From: Whalleya microplaca
Lineage: Eukaryota; Ascomycota; Sordariomycetes; Xylariales; Xylariaceae
Length of the DNA stretch: 64,000 bases
Assembly: GCA_022497155.1 (NCBI GenBank)
Contig: MU385763.1
Coordinates: 186,001-250,000, forward strand
Direction of reading: 5' to 3'
Under the pieces are notes generated by a model that saw only the letters and a program-made list of their open reading frames with translations, was not told the origin of the DNA and made no database searches. The translations under genes and the position numbers were made by a program. Below are positions 61,015-64,000 of the stretch, one piece after another. Each line of letters opens with the position of its first letter. Position 1 is the first letter of the stretch.

Positions 61015-61266
61015 ATGTCTACGATAGGTGAAGACAAGTACAAGCAGATCCAGCACGGTCCCTGGGTCCCCTCGTGCCCCCTTGTTGAGGCACAAGGAGG
61101 CGTTTTGCGCTACGCTCACCCGACGTACCAATCAAATGACAGCAGTCAGGAATCAGCTGGAGATCAAAAGCACAAGGAAGAGCAAATGCAGAAGTACAAG
61201 CAAGAACAACCGCAAGCTTTCCATGCTTCGAGCCATGCGACTAAGAATATGTCACAGCAGAAGTAG
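61015..61266 (+). CDS. Small hydrophilic protein, hypothetical
   Basis: 83-residue ATG-led ORF, start context CCCCATCATGTCT (C-rich before the ATG, as in expressed fungal genes). The sequence is rich in Gln, Lys, His and Ser (KEEQMQKYKQEQPQAFH), has no signal peptide or membrane segment and is probably disordered. A pyrimidine-rich leader precedes it. No family recognised. A GTATGT follows the stop at once, so a 3'-UTR intron or an alternatively spliced longer form is possible. Confidence 0.45.
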   Translation: MSTIGEDKYKQIQHGPWVPSCPLVEAQGGVLRYAHPTYQSNDSSQESAGDQKHKEEQMQKYKQEQPQAFHASSHATKNMSQQK

Positions 61267-61779
61267 GTATGTATCTCAGCATGCACGACATGGTATATTT
61301 CAACTGATTTCCTTCCCTATCATTTGTCAATTGAGCTAATATCCATTGCTCTGCAGTCTGCACTGAGCTTGGCTCAATTGTGGTACCAGCAGATCGGTTA
61401 GATACCTGAAACATAACATCATGGCATTGCTTTGAGGAATGCCTTTGCTGATAAATTTCGGGGGTTTCTTCAATGCAGGGGACAAATGGAGATAGGCTGC
61501 ATGATCCGATGATGACAGTCAAACACATGAGGGGATCCTCGTAGACATCAATGGCCATTCGTTACACTGTTGATCATCCGTTGACGTGGGGGGTCTATCG
61601 CCATTGAAGTACTCGTGGCTACCAAGTCTGGATCTCCTAATTGTGATTACAAACTTTAGATGCAGTCGCAATAATAAGACAAACACCGGGATCAATTTGA
61701 GAGCCATTTCATTCGACCCAAAATTCCAATTGCGTTTTGCAATTTCCAACTAACATCCATAAGCTACAAGGTCATGAAT
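61267..61779. other. Intergenic, between the small ORF and the chitinase
   Basis: Holds the 3' end of the convergent chitinase gene. A 105-codon minus-strand ORF here (61,241-61,558) begins with a true ATG but shows no family resemblance. Confidence 0.4.
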
Positions 61780-62838
61780 TCAAGAAGTGCTATCATCGTT
61801 AAGAGCTTCATACCCAGCCCGCACCAAGCTCTCGGGCCCCTCACAATCACCAACCCCCGTCCAGTAAAACAGGCCCCCTAACCCGCTCCGTCGGACGTAC
61901 TCTGCCTTCCACCTCACCGTCTCCGGCACATCGAAACTCACGAACCCCCTTTCACCATGGACATGACTCGCTGCCACGGCCTCCCGATCAACCCTCGCGT
62001 CGCTGATGCACTCCGTAGGCAACTCCCCATACTCCAACTCCTCCGTCTCCCCAAACGCGTGGCCAACTCCGCCCGCCCCCTTAAACCCCCTCGCGTAGAC
62101 CGGCACGCCCAGCACGATCTTGCATGGCGGAACCCCATTCGCGATCAGGTACTCGACCCCACGATGTCCCGAGCTCGGACTCCTAACCCGTGCGCCGTCG
62201 TCCACAGGCGGGTACAGCTGCGCGGCGTGCCCGCAGGTCTCCGTCCACGGCCCGTGGAAATCGTACGCCATGAGGTTCACGGCATCCAAGAGCGGCGCCG
62301 CGGCGCCGAAATCAATGTGCCGCAGACACCCGCCCGCGTCCGCGGGCAGCGCCGATGTCAGCAGGTACCGCGGCGCGGGGAGGGCGTCGCGCAGAGCGCG
62401 CAGCAGGGCCGTGTAGTCGGCGCCCTCGCGCGGGGAGGAGGGGTGTTCCCAGTCGACGTCCACGCCGTCGAGGCCGTGCGCGTCGACGAAGGCGCGGATG
62501 GAGCGTGCCAGGGTCGCGCGGGCGGTAGGGTTGGAGGCTAAGGCCGGGAAGGAGGCGCTGTTGGCGCCACCGCCGCCGAGAGAGACGAGCGTCCGGAGGT
62601 GTGGGTGCGCTTGCTTGAGCTGTGCGAGGGCTGCCAGACAGCCCTGCGTGTTATCCGCGGAGATGGCGGTGTCGGCGTGCGAGTCGAGGGGGCGGAGCGT
62701 CCCGTCGGGGTTCACGAGGACGAAGGCGTAGAAGACGCGCGTGATGCAGTCTACTTGGAGCGCGGAGGGCGCGAGGCCCCGGTATATGCGCCAGCTGGGG
62801 TAGTAGACGTCGTTGACGAGGGGGGGAATATGGGACAT
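61780..62838 (-). CDS. Glycoside hydrolase family 18 chitinase, no signal peptide
   Basis: Single-exon gene of 352 residues. GH18 barrel landmarks: VNDVYYPSWRIYRG at strand 1 (residues 8-21), VFYAFVLV at strand 2 (35-42), LVSLGGGGA at strand 3 (84-92), the catalytic DGVDVDWE at 124-131 (DxxDxDxE, acid/base Glu131), NLMAYDFHGPW at 188-198, and the final strand with GLFYWTGVGD (322-331) giving the base-of-barrel Trp. It cleaves beta-1,4 bonds of chitin by substrate-assisted catalysis. No secretion signal, carbohydrate-binding module or Ser/Thr linker is seen, so an intracellular or unconventionally secreted enzyme acting on short chitin oligomers or during cell-wall turnover is likely. The chitinase start is the ATG at 62,838; the longer TTG-led frame adds only a basic, low-complexity piece. 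The coding sequence is GC-rich relative to its surroundings. Confidence 0.92.
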   Translation of the reverse strand: MSHIPPLVNDVYYPSWRIYRGLAPSALQVDCITRVFYAFVLVNPDGTLRPLDSHADTAISADNTQGCLAALAQLKQAHPHLRTLVSLGGGGANSASFPALASNPTARATLARSIRAFVDAHGLDGVDVDWEHPSSPREGADYTALLRALRDALPAPRYLLTSALPADAGGCLRHIDFGAAAPLLDAVNLMAYDFHGPWTETCGHAAQLYPPVDDGARVRSPSSGHRGVEYLIANGVPPCKIVLGVPVYARGFKGAGGVGHAFGETEELEYGELPTECISDARVDREAVAASHVHGERGFVSFDVPETVRWKAEYVRRSGLGGLFYWTGVGDCEGPESLVRAGYEALNDDSTS

Positions 62839-64000
62839 GGTGGAACAACCCCGTTTAACTAGGAGATGCGGATGTGGTGGGAAGAGACTAGACCTTGGAG
62901 ATAGCCTACAGGTCAGTGGGGCCTTGGGAGAGTTATGGTCGCGTGGGTAGTGATCTTTTCGTGACGTTCGACCTTGAATTCTTTCCAAAGCTCTCGACTC
63001 TTTAAGCTCAGAGTTCTGCCAAGGTGTATTGTGTTCTCGGTGTAATCACTCAAAGTCGGAATAGCTCCAAGGGACAAGACGCGATATGATTCGAGACGTA
63101 AAGGGCTCGGCTGGTAGATGATGTCTAGCCCTGTGAACTCGTGGTTCCTGTGACTTCACTCAACGCTCCGCTTTCCAATCTCATAGGGGCGGAATGTCAC
63201 TGTAACCAGTAGTTTAGTGACCTGATAGTCAAGATGTGCGTCTTGCGATATCGTTTAGTTTTGGGGTTGAAATGAAGTTGAAAGCCACATCAGCGAAGCC
63301 GCAGGCTGTACGACCTGACGCTGCTCAATCCAACAAGAGGAATCCTTACTAATACTGATGTGCCCCGTTAATAGCATAGAACCTCATCTGCCCATCTTCA
63401 TGTATTCAGAGACAGCGAAGTCCGTTTATACCTGCTGCCATCCATGTTACTTTCACTTCGTCGAACGACAAGGGCGTGAGTAGCGAGGTTCTCTTTTATA
63501 TCATCAGGCGAGGATAGTGGATTGCTTGACTATCTCGGGTATCAACAACCGTAGCATTGGCCTAGGCTGAGTTTAGTGGCCTATCAACTCTGAGCTGCTA
63601 GGGTACGTTTGTTGGTGTTGGATCCAGTAGAGACGGCCAAGGACCTGCGATAGATGGGAAAATGCATAGTTTGAAGCGGTCACTTCGTAGTTTCTCTGAG
63701 CCCTTGGTCTCAAAAAGTCTGTCATGTAATACTACATATTCCTCAATTATCAGGATCTTAGGTCCAAGTATACCGTGCACATCCGTGTCCCTAGTGTAAG
63801 AGCATATTTATAACTCATGCTGGAATAAATATACTTGAATTTCTTTTTCGGTATCGTATAGTTTCGGATCAATGGGAGCATCGATATATTTCCGGGTATT
63901 CGCCCCAGGACTCTGATCCATATCTTCCATCATGTCTTTACCTTCAAGCGCGAGATGGCAGATATGAGTAATACGGGTTGACGAGGGTTGATCGGAGCGC
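62839..64000. other. Chitinase upstream region, no gene seen
   Basis: About 1.2 kb to the window end. It should contain the chitinase promoter. The only ORF over 60 codons (63,598-63,780, minus) has no resemblance to known proteins. Confidence 0.4.

Noticed and set aside
61957..62541. 194-residue plus-strand ORF
   Set aside because: Antisense shadow of the GC-rich chitinase gene.

Overview
This window comes from the nuclear genome of a filamentous ascomycete (Pezizomycotina). Three things point there. Protein genes are split by short introns with GTAAGT/GTATGT donors, CTAAC/CTGAC branch sites and TAG/CAG acceptors. The protein families are typical of these fungi: a fungal rhodopsin-domain membrane protein, an anion:cation-type MFS permease, a fungal membrane DUF protein and an SRR1-like protein. 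About 37 kb is extremely AT-rich, with CpA/TpG depleted, CpG kept and TAA/TAG stops packed into transposon reading frames, which is the signature of repeat-induced point mutation (RIP). The species cannot be named from the sequence.

Layout. 1-30.1 kb is a nested graveyard of LTR retrotransposons. It holds the 3' two thirds of a Gypsy element (1-5.0 kb) and a second Gypsy element (about 5.3-13.7 kb) interrupted by a short non-autonomous LTR element (A1, 8,090-9,586) and by a 191-bp hairpin-rich insertion. A gag/ORF1-like remnant (13.7-15.25 kb) follows, then a complete Gypsy-type element B (15,252-28,531) that carries a second non-autonomous copy (A2, 17,321-19,115). LTR fragments and a small solo LTR close the block. 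Shared LTR ends, primer-binding site and leader show that A1 and A2 are inverted, coding-free relatives of B.

30.5-38.7 kb is a gene island: a YdcF-like (DUF218) protein, an SRR1-like protein (5 exons) and a fungal rhodopsin-domain 7TM protein (10 exons). At 38,988-46,010 lies a third complete, heavily RIPped Gypsy element with equal 320-bp LTRs and a perfect GATAG target duplication.

46.6-62.8 kb is ordinary euchromatin. It carries an ADP-ribose-type Nudix hydrolase (7 exons, one only 12 nt), an intron-containing tRNA-Glu(UUC), an MFS permease (5 exons, one GC-AG intron), the spliceosomal protein LSM3 (4 exons), a large mitochondrial expression-type protein, a GPI-anchor de-N-acetylase (PIG-L/Gpi12), a DUF7719-like membrane protein, a membrane/coiled-coil protein of unknown role, a small hydrophilic ORF and a GH18 chitinase.

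The genes are not a pathway cluster; most are single housekeeping or transport genes in alternating orientation. Exon structures were assembled by hand from splice signals, reading phase and family resemblance; all exon phases close. The most unusual content is the transposon network: B with its non-autonomous relatives, and the short elements that escaped RIP inside a RIPped block.
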